From positions 1,736,001-1,800,000 of the forward strand of contig NZ_WKJQ01000001.1 of the NCBI RefSeq assembly GCF_009674625.1: a stretch of 64,000 nucleotides of DNA, in the 5' to 3' direction. Origin of the DNA: Haloferax marinum (GTDB lineage Archaea; Halobacteriota; Halobacteria; Halobacteriales; Haloferacaceae). Positions within the stretch are counted from its first letter, which is position 1. Every line of letters begins with the position of its first letter. The translations under genes were made by a program, and so were the position numbers. Positions 44,570-53,286 of the stretch are shown here, one piece after another. The notes beneath the pieces are model-generated. The model made no database searches, was not told where the DNA came from, and saw only the letters and a list, made by a program, of their open reading frames with translations.

Positions 44570-44725
44570 ATGAGCAGATTGTCTATCTACCCCGATATAA
44601 CCACTCCAGGGTTAATCGGGCTTGGAGGCGTTGCTTCCCTCCACTACGGAAACCGCTACGGGCTCTTAGTTGTTGCACTGGCGCTCGGTACGTTTCTAAT
44701 GTGGAAGCGAATGACTGCTGAGTAA
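44570..44725 (+). CDS. 51-residue single-TM protein, lower GC
   Basis: ATG 44570 encodes MSRLSIYPDITTPGLIGLGG followed by a hydrophobic segment (YGLLVVALALGTFLMW) and a basic tail KRMTAE. Codons are noticeably more AT-ending than in flanking genes, which with the neighbouring repeats suggests acquired DNA. A terminator-like hairpin follows 18 bp after the stop. No family is recognised. Confidence 0.45.
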   Translation: MSRLSIYPDITTPGLIGLGGVASLHYGNRYGLLVVALALGTFLMWKRMTAE

Positions 44726-44742
44726 CCTACTCGACTCGGCAG

Positions 44743-44765
44743 CCCACCATCTCACGGTGGGTTTT
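44743..44765 (+). terminator. hairpin terminator after the 51-residue protein
   Basis: CCCACC (44743-44748) and GGTGGG (44756-44761) form a 6-bp GC stem with a 7-nt loop, followed at once by TTTT. Confidence 0.6.
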
Positions 44766-44935
44766 GTTGAAAGTGTATACGATGCGCAGTGCCTACCTAC
44801 TCGTTAGCTGCTCAACCCCGGGTGAACCGTGGTTGCTCCAGTTGCAGCCTTCTGAGGCACATATTGCATTTAGTTGTCGACTGTGCTAACCACCTGCCGA
44901 CACATGTACCTCATACAGGCCGGACAAAAAGTCTT

Positions 44936-44966
44936 GTTGTCCATCTGTCTCGTTGTCCATCTGTCT
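44936..44966 (+). repeat. 15-bp tandem repeat, period 16
   Basis: GTTGTCCATCTGTCT occurs at 44936-44950 and again at 44952-44966, separated by a single C. Non-coding. Confidence 0.85.
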
Positions 44967-45075
44967 AACAGTCATTTCAAGGTGTGAATCGGCAATCATC
45001 GCTATTAGAAACTAGTAGCTATCAATTTCTCTCCGCCCGCTGCAGTGACCCAACCGACACGACAAGCACACTGTA

Positions 45076-45115
45076 CCGCGACCGAGGCCGAAGGCCGAGA
45101 GTCGCGGCCTTTTTT
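45076..45115 (+). terminator. strong hairpin with T6 tract
   Basis: CCGCGAC (45076-45082) pairs with GTCGCGG (45101-45107); an inner GGCC-GAA-GGCC stem lies within. Six T residues follow at 45110-45115. It would stop plus-strand transcripts leaving the repeat island. Confidence 0.65.
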
Positions 45116-45122
45116 CCTCCAC

Positions 45123-45210
45123 CGTGAGACGCACAGCGTCTCACGAGCCTTCGTTCGCTGACGCTCACGAAGACAGGTTTTTGCACCGAGAGGGTCGCCG
45201 GAGGCGACCC
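45123..45210. repeat. array of three further hairpins
   Basis: Three inverted repeats follow one another: CGTGAGACGC/GCGTCTCACG (45123-45145, 10 bp, 3-nt loop), CTTCGT/ACGAAG (45149-45172, followed by T5 at 45178) and GGGTCGCC/GGCGACCC (45192-45210, 8 bp, 3-nt loop). With the terminator at 45076 that is four stems in 135 bp beside the end of the ferritin-like gene. Confidence 0.8.
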
Positions 45211-45229
45211 CGAGGTGTAAAAAAGTGGC

Positions 45230-45835
45230 TTAGCAAACGTTCTTCGGCTTGATTCCCATCCCCTCCAACGTCTCCACGTATTCGTCGTAGGCCGCTTCGA
45301 CAACCGCGTCGGCGGCGTCGCGGGCGGCGTCTTCGTCGCCTGCGAGTTCGTCGACGGCGTCTTCGAGCGTGTCGAGTTGTGCTTGCAGATCCGTCTTGAG
45401 CGTCCGGAACGTGTTGGCGGCCTTCGGGTCGGCGTCGCCGATGAAGAAGCCGACCATCTGTTCGACCGCTTTGAGTGAGACGAGCGCACGCGCGAGCGCG
45501 CCACCGAGTCGTTCGTCAGTCGTCTCGAACTCGTCGAGGACGGCGTAGATAGCCGGTGCGTCGGCGTCGGTGTCGGCGTCGGCAGCGACAGTCTCGGCGT
45601 GTTCGCGGGCGGTATCAGCGAGGTCCGAAAAGAGGTCGGCCGCGTCGTCGTTCGACTCGGTGGCGACCCACGAGTCGAAGAGGTCGGTTGCGGCGGCAGC
45701 CTCTGCCGCGGCGGCGGACCGAACTGCGTCGCCGTTCATATCGCCGCCGGTGACGGCGAACAGGGCCTTCGAAGACCCGAGTCGTGAGAGCGGTGTCTCG
45801 TGGTCGTCGCGGAGGGAATCGAGGAAGTCGGACAT
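45230..45835 (-). CDS. rubrerythrin/ferritin-like haloarchaeal protein
   Basis: A 201-residue helical protein, MSDFLDSLRDDHETPLSRLG onward, with four long helices (about 40-75, 80-100, 115-135, 165-195) and the tail YVETLEGMGIKPKNVC. Haloarchaeal homologues are variously labelled rubrerythrin-family or transcription antitermination protein; neither function is shown here. Glu and His spacing is not the canonical ExxH pair throughout, so di-iron binding is doubtful. ATG 45835 is favoured over an earlier frame start because the extra N terminus is basic and unlike the family. Confidence 0.75.
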   Translation of the reverse strand: MSDFLDSLRDDHETPLSRLGSSKALFAVTGGDMNGDAVRSAAAAEAAAATDLFDSWVATESNDDAADLFSDLADTAREHAETVAADADTDADAPAIYAVLDEFETTDERLGGALARALVSLKAVEQMVGFFIGDADPKAANTFRTLKTDLQAQLDTLEDAVDELAGDEDAARDAADAVVEAAYDEYVETLEGMGIKPKNVC

Positions 45836-45998
45836 GTGGGTGTGTAGGGTCGAATCGGGTTTGTAGCCATCGGCGGCGGCGAGTTCGGGTGGGAGTCTAC
45901 GACGCTGGCGACTCGATTCTCTGGTCGGACACACCTGCCGCTATCGGTAGTTGCGTCTTCCCGAGTAGCGCACTAAAAGAACCGAAAGCGAGACTCGA

Positions 45999-46859
45999 TT
46001 ACTTCCCTTTCTCGACGGGCGCGCCCACGAGGTTGCCCCACTCGGTCCACGACCCGTCGTAGTTGGCGACGTTGTCGTAGCCGAGCAGTTCGTGCAGGGC
46101 GAACCACGCGATAGACGAGCGCTCGCCGATGCGGCAGTAGGCGATGGTGGACTCGTCGCCTTCGATGCCCTCGGTGGCGTAGAGGTCACGGAGTTCGTCG
46201 GCGGACTTGAACGTGCCGTCGTCGGTGACCGTCGCGGCCCACGAGATGTTGCTGGCACCGGGGACGTGGCCACCGCGCTGGGCGGTCTCTTGGAGTCCCG
46301 GCGGAGCGAGAATCTCGCCAGTGAACTCTTCGGGCGAGCGGACGTCGACGAGCGGCAGGCCCTTGTCGACCGCCTTCTGGACGTCGTCGCGGTAGGCGCG
46401 AATCTCCTCGTAGGGGCCTCGCGCCGTGTACTCGGTGTCGGGGTAAGACGGTACTTCGTCGGTAGTCGGGTAGTCGTTGTCCACCCAGTAGTCGCGGCCA
46501 CCGTTCATCAGGCGGACGTCCTCGTGGCCGTAGTACTTGAACTGCCAGTAGGTGTAGGCGGCGAACCAGTTCGAGTTGTCACCGTAGAGGACGACAGTCG
46601 AGTCCTCGGAGATGCCGTGCGACCCGAGGAGGTCCTCGAAGTCCTCTTTCGTCAGGACGTCGCGCGTCGTCTGGTCCTGCAGTTGGGACTCCCAGTTGAA
46701 CCCGATGGCACCGGGAGCGTGGCTTTCGTCGTACGCCTCGGTGTCGACGTCGACTTCGACGAGTCGATACGCCGGGTCGTCGCTCTGGAACTCGTCTAAG
46801 TGGGACTCCACCCAGTCCGCAGAGACGAGTACGTCCTTCGCGTAATCGGAGCTTGACAT
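45999..46859 (-). CDS. tssB: thiosulfate sulfurtransferase, two-domain rhodanese
   Basis: A 286-residue rhodanese of the thiosulfate/3-mercaptopyruvate sulfurtransferase type. The N-terminal rhodanese domain (1-130) is catalytically dead, with Asp94 in the loop position (LYGDNSNW). The C-terminal domain carries the persulfide cysteine C242 in AYCRIGERSS, the thiosulfate-type loop. It moves sulfane sulfur to cyanide or thiol acceptors. It is transcribed divergently from a second rhodanese (252 bp between starts). Confidence 0.93.
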   Translation of the reverse strand: MSSSDYAKDVLVSADWVESHLDEFQSDDPAYRLVEVDVDTEAYDESHAPGAIGFNWESQLQDQTTRDVLTKEDFEDLLGSHGISEDSTVVLYGDNSNWFAAYTYWQFKYYGHEDVRLMNGGRDYWVDNDYPTTDEVPSYPDTEYTARGPYEEIRAYRDDVQKAVDKGLPLVDVRSPEEFTGEILAPPGLQETAQRGGHVPGASNISWAATVTDDGTFKSADELRDLYATEGIEGDESTIAYCRIGERSSIAWFALHELLGYDNVANYDGSWTEWGNLVGAPVEKGK

Positions 46860-47111
46860 TGCATCGAGGAGTACGCCCGCGATGGGGATAACTCTCTCAG
46901 CGACGGCATGTACGGCCTGTCCTCGGGTGATGGAGTAAATATTGCCTCGATACTGCGGGGTGGTCGCTCGATTTCACGCTGCAACTCGACTGATATCCCC
47001 GTCTCTCGGCCGGAGAATGGTCGTTGCGGTAAGAAGTTCCGGTATTTCGGACACGTGGCGAGGGGTGCATCGAGCCACGAACCTAAACCCGCCGGCACGG
47101 AACGTACGAGT

Positions 47112-47888
47112 ATGGTAGACGTGGTCTCTGCGGCGTGGGTGTCAGAACGACTCGGTGACGTTCGCGTCGTCGACGTGCGCGACGAGTGGGAGTTCGACGG
47201 TATCGGACATCTCCCGACTGCCGCGTCGGTCCCGTTCGACGAGTTTCGAAGCACCGAGGGAGACGTAGGGATGCTCCCCGGCCGGGACGCGTGGGCCGAG
47301 TTGCTGTCGGACGCGGGTATCACGGCCGACGACGATGTCGTCGCCTACGACGACACCCACGGCGTCTTCGCGGCCCGGTTCCTCGTGACGGCACTGCTGT
47401 ACGGTCACGACCCGGCGAAACTCCACCTCCTCGATGGCGACTTCAGTTCGTGGAACCGCGAGTACGAGACGACGACCGACGCGAGTGAACTGCCCGACGT
47501 GACCTACGAGGTGACGACGGCCGAGGAGACGCCACTGGTCGGTTTCGAGGCGGTCGAAGCGGCGCTGGACGACCCCGAGGCAGTCATCGTCGATACGCGC
47601 GACCCCGAGGAGTTCGACGAGGGGCATCTCCCCGGCGCGGTCAACCTCGACTGGCGCGAGCTCGTCGACGACGAAACACGCGGCCTGAAACCCCGCGACG
47701 AACTCGAATCGGTCCTCGAATCAGTGGAAATCACACCCGACCACCGAATCGTCCTCTACTGTAACACCGCCCGCCGAATCAGTCACACGTACGTCGTGCT
47801 CTCGCACCTCGGCTACGACGGCGTGGAGTTCTACGAAGGAAGCCTCACGGAGTGGGAAGCACGAGACGGTGCTATCGTCAGGGAGTAG
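47112..47888 (+). CDS. tssA: thiosulfate sulfurtransferase, two-domain rhodanese
   Basis: A 258-residue second rhodanese. The N-terminal domain (MVDVVSAAWVSERLGDVRVVDVRDEWEFDG) again lacks a catalytic Cys (YDDTHGVF); the C-terminal domain has C217 in VLYCNTARRISHTY. That loop (CNTARR) differs from the CRIGER loop of its neighbour, suggesting different donors or acceptors. ATG 47112 is preferred; upstream sequence is low in coding bias. The shared divergent promoter region may coordinate the two. Confidence 0.92.
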   Translation: MVDVVSAAWVSERLGDVRVVDVRDEWEFDGIGHLPTAASVPFDEFRSTEGDVGMLPGRDAWAELLSDAGITADDDVVAYDDTHGVFAARFLVTALLYGHDPAKLHLLDGDFSSWNREYETTTDASELPDVTYEVTTAEETPLVGFEAVEAALDDPEAVIVDTRDPEEFDEGHLPGAVNLDWRELVDDETRGLKPRDELESVLESVEITPDHRIVLYCNTARRISHTYVVLSHLGYDGVEFYEGSLTEWEARDGAIVRE

Positions 47889-47931
47889 CAGCGTTTGTAC
47901 CCGTACGGTGTCGGGGCGAGCGAGTCTGTCC

Positions 47932-47985
47932 GGCGAGTTCAGTGGCTATTCAGCTACCGGCGAGTTCAGTGACTATTCAGATACC
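47932..47985. repeat. two 27-bp tandem copies between tssA and the AI-2E-type gene
   Basis: GGCGAGTTCAGTGGCTATTC plus CAGCTACC-type ending (47932-47958) is repeated at 47959-47985 with two mismatches; a third, partial copy starts at 47986. The stop codon of the minus-strand gene lies in the second copy. Confidence 0.8.
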
Positions 47986-49004
47986 GGTGAGTCCGACGTG
48001 TCGGGTGTTGGGTCGTCGTCTTCGACGTGTAGTTCGTCACCCAAGAGCGCCACAGACTCGACGAGTAAGGCGACGACGAGTGGCCCAGCGATGATGCCGA
48101 CGGGACCGAGGCTGAGCAGTCCGCCGACGAACCCAACGAAGTAGAGACTTCCGGGTAGGTGTGCCGTCTCTCGGGCGAGGCGCGGACGAATGAGGATGTC
48201 CGGAAGCCACGCGATGGCGAACCCACCGACGACGACGATGAGTACGGCAGCCACGAACTGGCCGACTGCGGCCTGATACAGTGCTAGCGCGGCGAGGAGG
48301 AAACTCGGGCCCACGATGGGGATAAACTGGAGGATAGCGGCCACAGTCGCGAGCGTGATGGCGTACTCGTATCCGAGTGCCGAGAACACCACGAACGCGA
48401 TGAAGAACGTGCCGACCGCAGTGGCCGCCTGCAAGACGTAGATGGCGAACAACGTCTCGCGTGCCCGTGATTCGAGGGCTCTGACGGCGTCGTGGTACTC
48501 CGTCGGGACCAGTGCGAGGAGCGTTCGGCCGGCCGAACCACCACCGAGGACCAGCGAGAACACCAGAAAGCTGAACAACGTGAGTTTGATGAAGACGACG
48601 GGTGCGGTCGTCGCCACCGACCGACCAATCGACCGAATCAGCGAGAAGATAACTGCGAGCACCTCGGCGAGCGTCACTTCGTAGAACATGCCGAGGAGTT
48701 CGAACGAGACTGCGTCGGGGATGAGTGACGCGAGTGCCAGCAGGTCGTTCAAGCGGAGAAAGAAGATGACGAAGAGCGGTGCGAGCACGACGAAGACGCC
48801 GACTGCGGCGACGACTGTCGTGGCAGCACTCGCCATCCACCGTGACACACCGCGTACTTCGAGACGCCGTCTGAGCGGAACGAGCAAGTACGCGACGGTG
48901 ATAGCGAAGAACACCGTTCCCAGAACGTCCACGAGGATGACCGCCGCGAGGAGCGCGAACAGCGCCAGAACCCCGCCGAGAACGTACGGGCGCGAACCTT
49001 TCAT
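47973..49004 (-). CDS. AI-2E family (PerM/YdiK-like) membrane transporter
   Basis: A 343-residue protein with about eight TM segments in the AI-2E/PerM arrangement: three near the N terminus (YVLGGVLALFALLAAVILVDVLGTVFFAITVAYL), a central amphipathic region (AVRALESRARETLFAIYVLQ), and the C-terminal FIPIVGPSFLLAALALY and FVGGLLSLGPVGIIAGPLVVALLVE blocks. Members export small molecules or act as Na+/H+ antiporters; the substrate is unknown. ATG 49004 (MKGSRP) chosen; a GTG nine codons earlier is possible. The tail is acidic. Confidence 0.88.
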   Translation of the reverse strand: MKGSRPYVLGGVLALFALLAAVILVDVLGTVFFAITVAYLLVPLRRRLEVRGVSRWMASAATTVVAAVGVFVVLAPLFVIFFLRLNDLLALASLIPDAVSFELLGMFYEVTLAEVLAVIFSLIRSIGRSVATTAPVVFIKLTLFSFLVFSLVLGGGSAGRTLLALVPTEYHDAVRALESRARETLFAIYVLQAATAVGTFFIAFVVFSALGYEYAITLATVAAILQFIPIVGPSFLLAALALYQAAVGQFVAAVLIVVVGGFAIAWLPDILIRPRLARETAHLPGSLYFVGFVGGLLSLGPVGIIAGPLVVALLVESVALLGDELHVEDDDPTPDTSDSPVSE

Positions 49005-49102
49005 CTGCGTGAATTCTCTCGCAGAGTGCAAAATCGTTCCGCCGACGAGAGCGGAGGAGACCGGTTTCGACGTCGAACACCGGGAGGGTACACACCACCG
49101 CG

Positions 49103-49109
49103 ATTAAAT
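49103..49109 (+). promoter_or_regulatory. TATA box of the thiamine-type ABC operon
   Basis: ATTAAAT in CGATTAAATACC lies about 29 nt before ATG 49134; expected to start a leaderless transcript covering thiB-thiP-thiQ. Confidence 0.6.
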
Positions 49110-49133
49110 ACCACCGAGTACAACAACCGAGTA

Positions 49134-50273
49134 ATGAAACGTCGAACGTATCTGAAGGCGGCCGGCGCGAGTGGAGTTGCCGCACTCCTCGCGGGGTGTA
49201 CCGGAACGACGGGCGACGAGACGACGACGACGACCGAGTCGACGGGTGGGGCGGAGACGACGACCACACAGGGAACGACCACTGGCGGCGACGAGCAGAC
49301 ACTCACCGTCGGAACCTACGGGTCGTTCGTCGACGCACCGAGTTCGAGTCCCGGCGTCTGGTTGAAAGACCAGTTCGAGTCCGAGTTCGACGCGACGCTG
49401 GAGTGGCAGACCCCAGACGCGGGCGTGAACCACTACATCGAACGCGCACTACGCGGTGTCGAGTCGGGCGCAGACCTCTACGTCGGACTCGACGCGCAGA
49501 TGCTCGTCCGCATCGACGACAAACTCGACGACCCACTGTTCGCACCGGCAGAGGACCTCTCGCGGCGCGGTGACGTGAACGAGCAGTTAGAGTTCGACCC
49601 ACAGGGCCGTGCGATTCCCTACGACACGGGTTACATCTCGCTCGTCTACGACGAGACGCAGGGTGAGGGTGAGAAGTTCGTCGCGCCGGAGACGTTCGAT
49701 GGCTTGCTCGACCCCGAATACTCGGGCGCACTGCTCGCACAGAACCCCACGTCGTCGGCGACGGGCCAAGCGTTCTTGCTCCACACCATCGACGCGAAGG
49801 GCGAAGACGGCTATCTCGACTACTGGGCACAGTTGAAGGAGAACGACGTGCGCGTCCTCGGCAACTGGGCGGACTCGTACACGGCGTACTCCAACGGCGA
49901 AGCGCCGATGGTCGTCTCGTACTCGACCGACCAGGTCTACGCCAAGGAGTCCGGTGCCGACATGGCCAAACACCAGATTCGCTTCCTGAACGACCAAGGC
50001 TACGCTAACCCCGAGGGGATGGCGACGTTCGCCGACGCGGCCGAACCCGGCCTCGCATCGGCGTTCATGGACTTCGTCCTCCGACCCGAGGTGCAAGCCG
50101 AAATCGCCGTGCGCAACGTTCAGTTCCCGGCGACGACGACGGCAGAGCTCCCCGAAGAGTTCGCCAAATACGCGCAGGAACCCCCGGAAGCCGTCACCTT
50201 CTCGTACGACCGTCTCAAGGACAACTTGAGTGACTGGACCGACGCGTGGGCCCGCGAGTTCGCCAGCAAGTAA
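49134..50273 (+). CDS. thiB: ABC transporter substrate-binding lipoprotein, ThiB type
   Basis: A 379-residue family 1 binding protein. Arg3-Arg4 (KRRTYLKAAG) and lipobox LLAGC22 mark a Tat-exported lipoprotein; a Thr/Glu linker follows. The mature domain (LTVGTYGSFVDAPSSSPGVWLKDQFESEF) and GYISLVYDETQGEGEKFVAPETFDGLLDPEYSGALLAQNPTSSATG are typical of ThiB. It probably delivers thiamine (or TPP) to ThiP. Substrate rests on family likeness; iron-type relatives are the main alternative. ATG 49134 has a TATA box upstream. Confidence 0.88.
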   Translation: MKRRTYLKAAGASGVAALLAGCTGTTGDETTTTTESTGGAETTTTQGTTTGGDEQTLTVGTYGSFVDAPSSSPGVWLKDQFESEFDATLEWQTPDAGVNHYIERALRGVESGADLYVGLDAQMLVRIDDKLDDPLFAPAEDLSRRGDVNEQLEFDPQGRAIPYDTGYISLVYDETQGEGEKFVAPETFDGLLDPEYSGALLAQNPTSSATGQAFLLHTIDAKGEDGYLDYWAQLKENDVRVLGNWADSYTAYSNGEAPMVVSYSTDQVYAKESGADMAKHQIRFLNDQGYANPEGMATFADAAEPGLASAFMDFVLRPEVQAEIAVRNVQFPATTTAELPEEFAKYAQEPPEAVTFSYDRLKDNLSDWTDAWAREFASK

Positions 50274-50333
50274 CCACGCGGGAACCGAGTTCCACCACGC
50301 TCAGTTCTGGCAGTACACGTCGGGTGAGATTCT

Positions 50334-52076
50334 GTGAGTACCATCGAGACACTCTCTGAAGCGACCAAGGGGCCAGTTCGGTCGGCCTTCCACGCCCTCG
50401 AACAGCGACTGCTTTCGGTCGTTGCGGTACTCACCGCCGTCGTCCTCGTCGTCCTCTTTTACTACCCCGTCGCCACCGTCTTCGCAGACGCAGTTCTCGA
50501 AGACGGCGCGTTCACCCTCGAACCGCTCACGGCGATTCTGACGAGCGAGTTCTATCTCGTCGATATCATCTGGTTCACGGCGAAACAGGCGTTCTACTCG
50601 ACGCTGGCCAGTCTCGCACTCGGTCTCCCCGCGGCGTGGTTGTTCGCCCGCTTCGAGTTCCCCGGCCGCGAGACGCTTCGTTCCCTCACCATCCTCCCGT
50701 TCGTCATGCCCTCTATCATGGTCGCTATCGGGTTCGTGGCGACGTTCGGGCGCAACGGCACGCTCAACCGTGCGCTCTCTGTCGTCGGCCTGCCGCCGGT
50801 CGAGTTGCTGTTCACGCTCGAAGCCATCGTCATCGCCCACGCCTTCTACAACGCCCCCCTCGTCGCTCGCGTGGTGACCGCCGCGTGGGAGAGCGTCGAC
50901 GCACGCGCCGTCGAGACTGCTCGCTCACTCGGGGCGAATCCGCGGCGAGCGTTTCGTGACGTGGTCCTCCCGCAACTCCTCCCCGCAATCGGTATCGGTG
51001 CGACGCTGACGTTCATCTTCACCTTCGCGTCGTTCCCCATCGTCCTCGCGCTCGGCGGGTTCCAACTGGCGACCATCGAGGTGTTCGTCTTCGCCAAAGT
51101 GCGTGACCTCGCGTACGCCGAGGCCGCGAGTCTCGCCGTCGTCGAGACGGTCATCTCGCTCGGTCTGACGGTGGTGTACCTCAGCTACGAGGCGAATCAG
51201 CGTGCCGCCGGTGGGTCCGCGAACCCACTCCCGAGACAGACGGTCATCCCGACTCGGTGGACGCCGAAAGCGACGCTCCGGACCGTCGGCATCGCCGCGT
51301 ACGCGCTCGTGGTCGGCCTCGTGTTCGTCGTCCCCATCGCGAGTATGATTCTGGCGAGCGTCACCGGCGCTGACGGTGGCCTCACACTGGAGCACTACGC
51401 CTTCCTCGCGGAGCGACAGGCGACCGGTGCGACGTTCCAAGTCAAACCGCTCCCTGCAATCGGGAACTCGCTTCTCTTCGCCGCCGGGACGCTCCTCGTC
51501 GCCGTCCCGATGGGCGTGACGATGGCCGTGCTGACGACCAGACGCTACCGAGGTCGGACCCTCATCGACGCGCTGGCGATGGCCCCCTTCGCCGTCTCGG
51601 GAATCGTCGTCGGCCTCGGCCTCCTGCGCGGACTCGTCTTCGGCGTCGACGTCTTCGGCACGACGATTCGTGTGACCGGCGCACTCGCCATCGTGGCCGC
51701 CCACTCGGTCAGTGCGTACCCGTTCGTCACGCGAAACGTCGCACCACTGTTCTCTCGTCTCGACGACCGACTCGTCGAATCGGCGCGGAGTCTCGGTGCG
51801 ACCCGAACCCGTGCCCTCCTCGACGTCGAACTCCCACTCGTCTGGACGGGCGTCGTCGCGGGTGCCGCCTTCGCTGTCGCTATCAGTATCGGCGAGTTCG
51901 ACTCCACGATTATCCTCGCAGAAGGCGCAGGGCGGTACACGATGCCCGTCGCCGTCGAGCGACTACTGGGTCGCAGACTCGGCCCCGCGACGGCGATGGG
52001 GTGTGTCCTCCTCGCCGTCACGTCTGTCAGTTTCTTCGTTGTGGACCGGTTCGGTGGGAGGTGGGGCGAGTTATGA
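50334..52076 (+). CDS. thiP: ABC transporter permease, ThiP type (fused two-domain)
   Basis: A 580-residue permease with two complete binding-protein-dependent permease domains in one chain, as in ThiP/FbpB. EAA-like loops are ARSLGANPRRAFRDVVLPQLLPAIG in the first half and ARSLGATRTRALLDVELPLVWTGV in the second. About 12 TM segments. Start GTG 50334. One chain replaces the heterodimer used by the peptide transporter at 9-16 kb. Its stop overlaps the ATPase start (ATGA). Confidence 0.92.
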   Translation: MSTIETLSEATKGPVRSAFHALEQRLLSVVAVLTAVVLVVLFYYPVATVFADAVLEDGAFTLEPLTAILTSEFYLVDIIWFTAKQAFYSTLASLALGLPAAWLFARFEFPGRETLRSLTILPFVMPSIMVAIGFVATFGRNGTLNRALSVVGLPPVELLFTLEAIVIAHAFYNAPLVARVVTAAWESVDARAVETARSLGANPRRAFRDVVLPQLLPAIGIGATLTFIFTFASFPIVLALGGFQLATIEVFVFAKVRDLAYAEAASLAVVETVISLGLTVVYLSYEANQRAAGGSANPLPRQTVIPTRWTPKATLRTVGIAAYALVVGLVFVVPIASMILASVTGADGGLTLEHYAFLAERQATGATFQVKPLPAIGNSLLFAAGTLLVAVPMGVTMAVLTTRRYRGRTLIDALAMAPFAVSGIVVGLGLLRGLVFGVDVFGTTIRVTGALAIVAAHSVSAYPFVTRNVAPLFSRLDDRLVESARSLGATRTRALLDVELPLVWTGVVAGAAFAVAISIGEFDSTIILAEGAGRYTMPVAVERLLGRRLGPATAMGCVLLAVTSVSFFVVDRFGGRWGEL

Positions 52077-53266
52077 GCGACCGACAAGAACAGGAATCGC
52101 GTCCAACCAGTGGTACGGAGAGTTATACTCATCGCACGAAGACTGAAAGACGTGAACCCGGAGGGAGCCCCGTGAAACTCGAACTCGACGGCGTGTCGAA
52201 ACGCTACGGCACGGCGACGGCACTCGACTCGGTGTCGCTGTCGGTCGAAGAAGGCGAGTTCTTCACGCTCGTCGGCCCCTCCGGGTGTGGGAAGACGACG
52301 ACACTCCGCTGTATCGCAGGATTCGAGTCACCGACCGACGGAACGGTCCGGTTCGACGGTGAGTCGATGGACGGGGTTCCACCCGAAGCGAGGGGGGTCG
52401 GCGTCGTATTCCAGAACTATGCGCTGTTCCCGCACATGACCGTCGGCGAGAACGTCGCCTACGGCCTCCGATTCGCCGACCCACCGGGTGACGTCTCCCG
52501 AGACGAACGTGTCACAGAACTCCTCGAACTCGTGGACCTCGCCGGATTCGAAGACCGAGAACCCGACTCGCTCTCGGGTGGCCAACAACAGCGTGTCGCC
52601 CTCGCCCGTGCGCTCGCACCGGGGCCTGACCTCCTCCTCCTCGACGAACCGATGTCGGCGCTTGACGCTCGCCTGCGAGAGCGTCTCCGACGGCAAGTCA
52701 AACGCATCCAGTCCGAACTCGGCGTCACGACGGTGTACGTCACTCACGACCAGTCCGAAGCACTCGCCGTCTCCGACCGCGTGGCCGTCCTCAACCGTGG
52801 TCGCGTCGAGCAGGTCGGGACGCCCCGCGAGGTGTACCACCGACCGAAGACAAGATTCGTCGCGGAGTTCGTCGGCGAGAACAACGTCCTCGACGGTGTC
52901 GTCACACGCAGTCTGACGGGCCGACGAGGGCAACTCGCCGATGTCGTCGAGTCTCGACTGGAAACAGAGGGGGTCGAGGTCGGAGTCGGCGACCAGACGT
53001 TCGTCCTCGACGGCGTCGATGGCGACGTTGGCGAGGCGATAACGTTCTGCGTTCGGCCCGAGGACCTGCACCTCGACGCAGGGGAAAACCGGATTCGCGG
53101 CACCGTCGTCGAGACCGAGTTCCAGGGTTCAGCCACGCGAATCAGATTCGACTGGCAGGGAATCGAACTGACCGTGGTCGTCGCTGACGACGGGAACGAG
53201 ACGGTCGAACTCGGGTCAGAACTCGACGTCGGATTCGACGCCGATGCAGCGCACGTCGTCGAGTAA
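52073..53266 (+). CDS. thiQ: ABC transporter ATP-binding protein, ThiQ/PotA type
   Basis: A 397-residue ATPase: Walker A GPSGCGKTT, Q-loop VFQNYALFPHMTVGENV, signature LSGGQQQRVALARAL, Walker B LLLLDEPMSALD, H-loop TVYVTHD. A C-terminal TOBE domain (about residues 290-390) is present. The start is uncertain: ATG 52073 gives ATGA coupling with thiP but adds a charged 33-residue lead; GTG 52172, after a GGAGGGAG Shine-Dalgarno sequence, would begin directly at KLELDGVSKRYG and fits the family better in length. Confidence 0.92.
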   Translation: MSDRQEQESRPTSGTESYTHRTKTERREPGGSPVKLELDGVSKRYGTATALDSVSLSVEEGEFFTLVGPSGCGKTTTLRCIAGFESPTDGTVRFDGESMDGVPPEARGVGVVFQNYALFPHMTVGENVAYGLRFADPPGDVSRDERVTELLELVDLAGFEDREPDSLSGGQQQRVALARALAPGPDLLLLDEPMSALDARLRERLRRQVKRIQSELGVTTVYVTHDQSEALAVSDRVAVLNRGRVEQVGTPREVYHRPKTRFVAEFVGENNVLDGVVTRSLTGRRGQLADVVESRLETEGVEVGVGDQTFVLDGVDGDVGEAITFCVRPEDLHLDAGENRIRGTVVETEFQGSATRIRFDWQGIELTVVVADDGNETVELGSELDVGFDADAAHVVE

Positions 53267-53286
53267 CTGCAGGGTTGCAGGCACGT

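Larger units (their letters stand above)
44560..44889 (+). repeat. diverged tandem duplication, second copy decayed
   Basis: AGTGTATACGATG recurs at 44560 and 44772, each ending in an ATG. After each start the sequences align loosely for about 70 bp (GTCTATCTACC against GCCTACCTACT, then ACTCCAGGGTTAA against ACCCCGGGTGAA). The first copy encodes a 51-residue membrane protein; the second reads only 35 codons (44782-44889) with no membrane segment. This looks like a tandem gene duplication with a dead second copy. Confidence 0.5.

Noticed and set aside
44782..44889. 35-codon frame after the second AGTGTATACGATG
   Set aside because: Treated as a decayed copy: no membrane segment, poor bias, three Cys scattered without motif.
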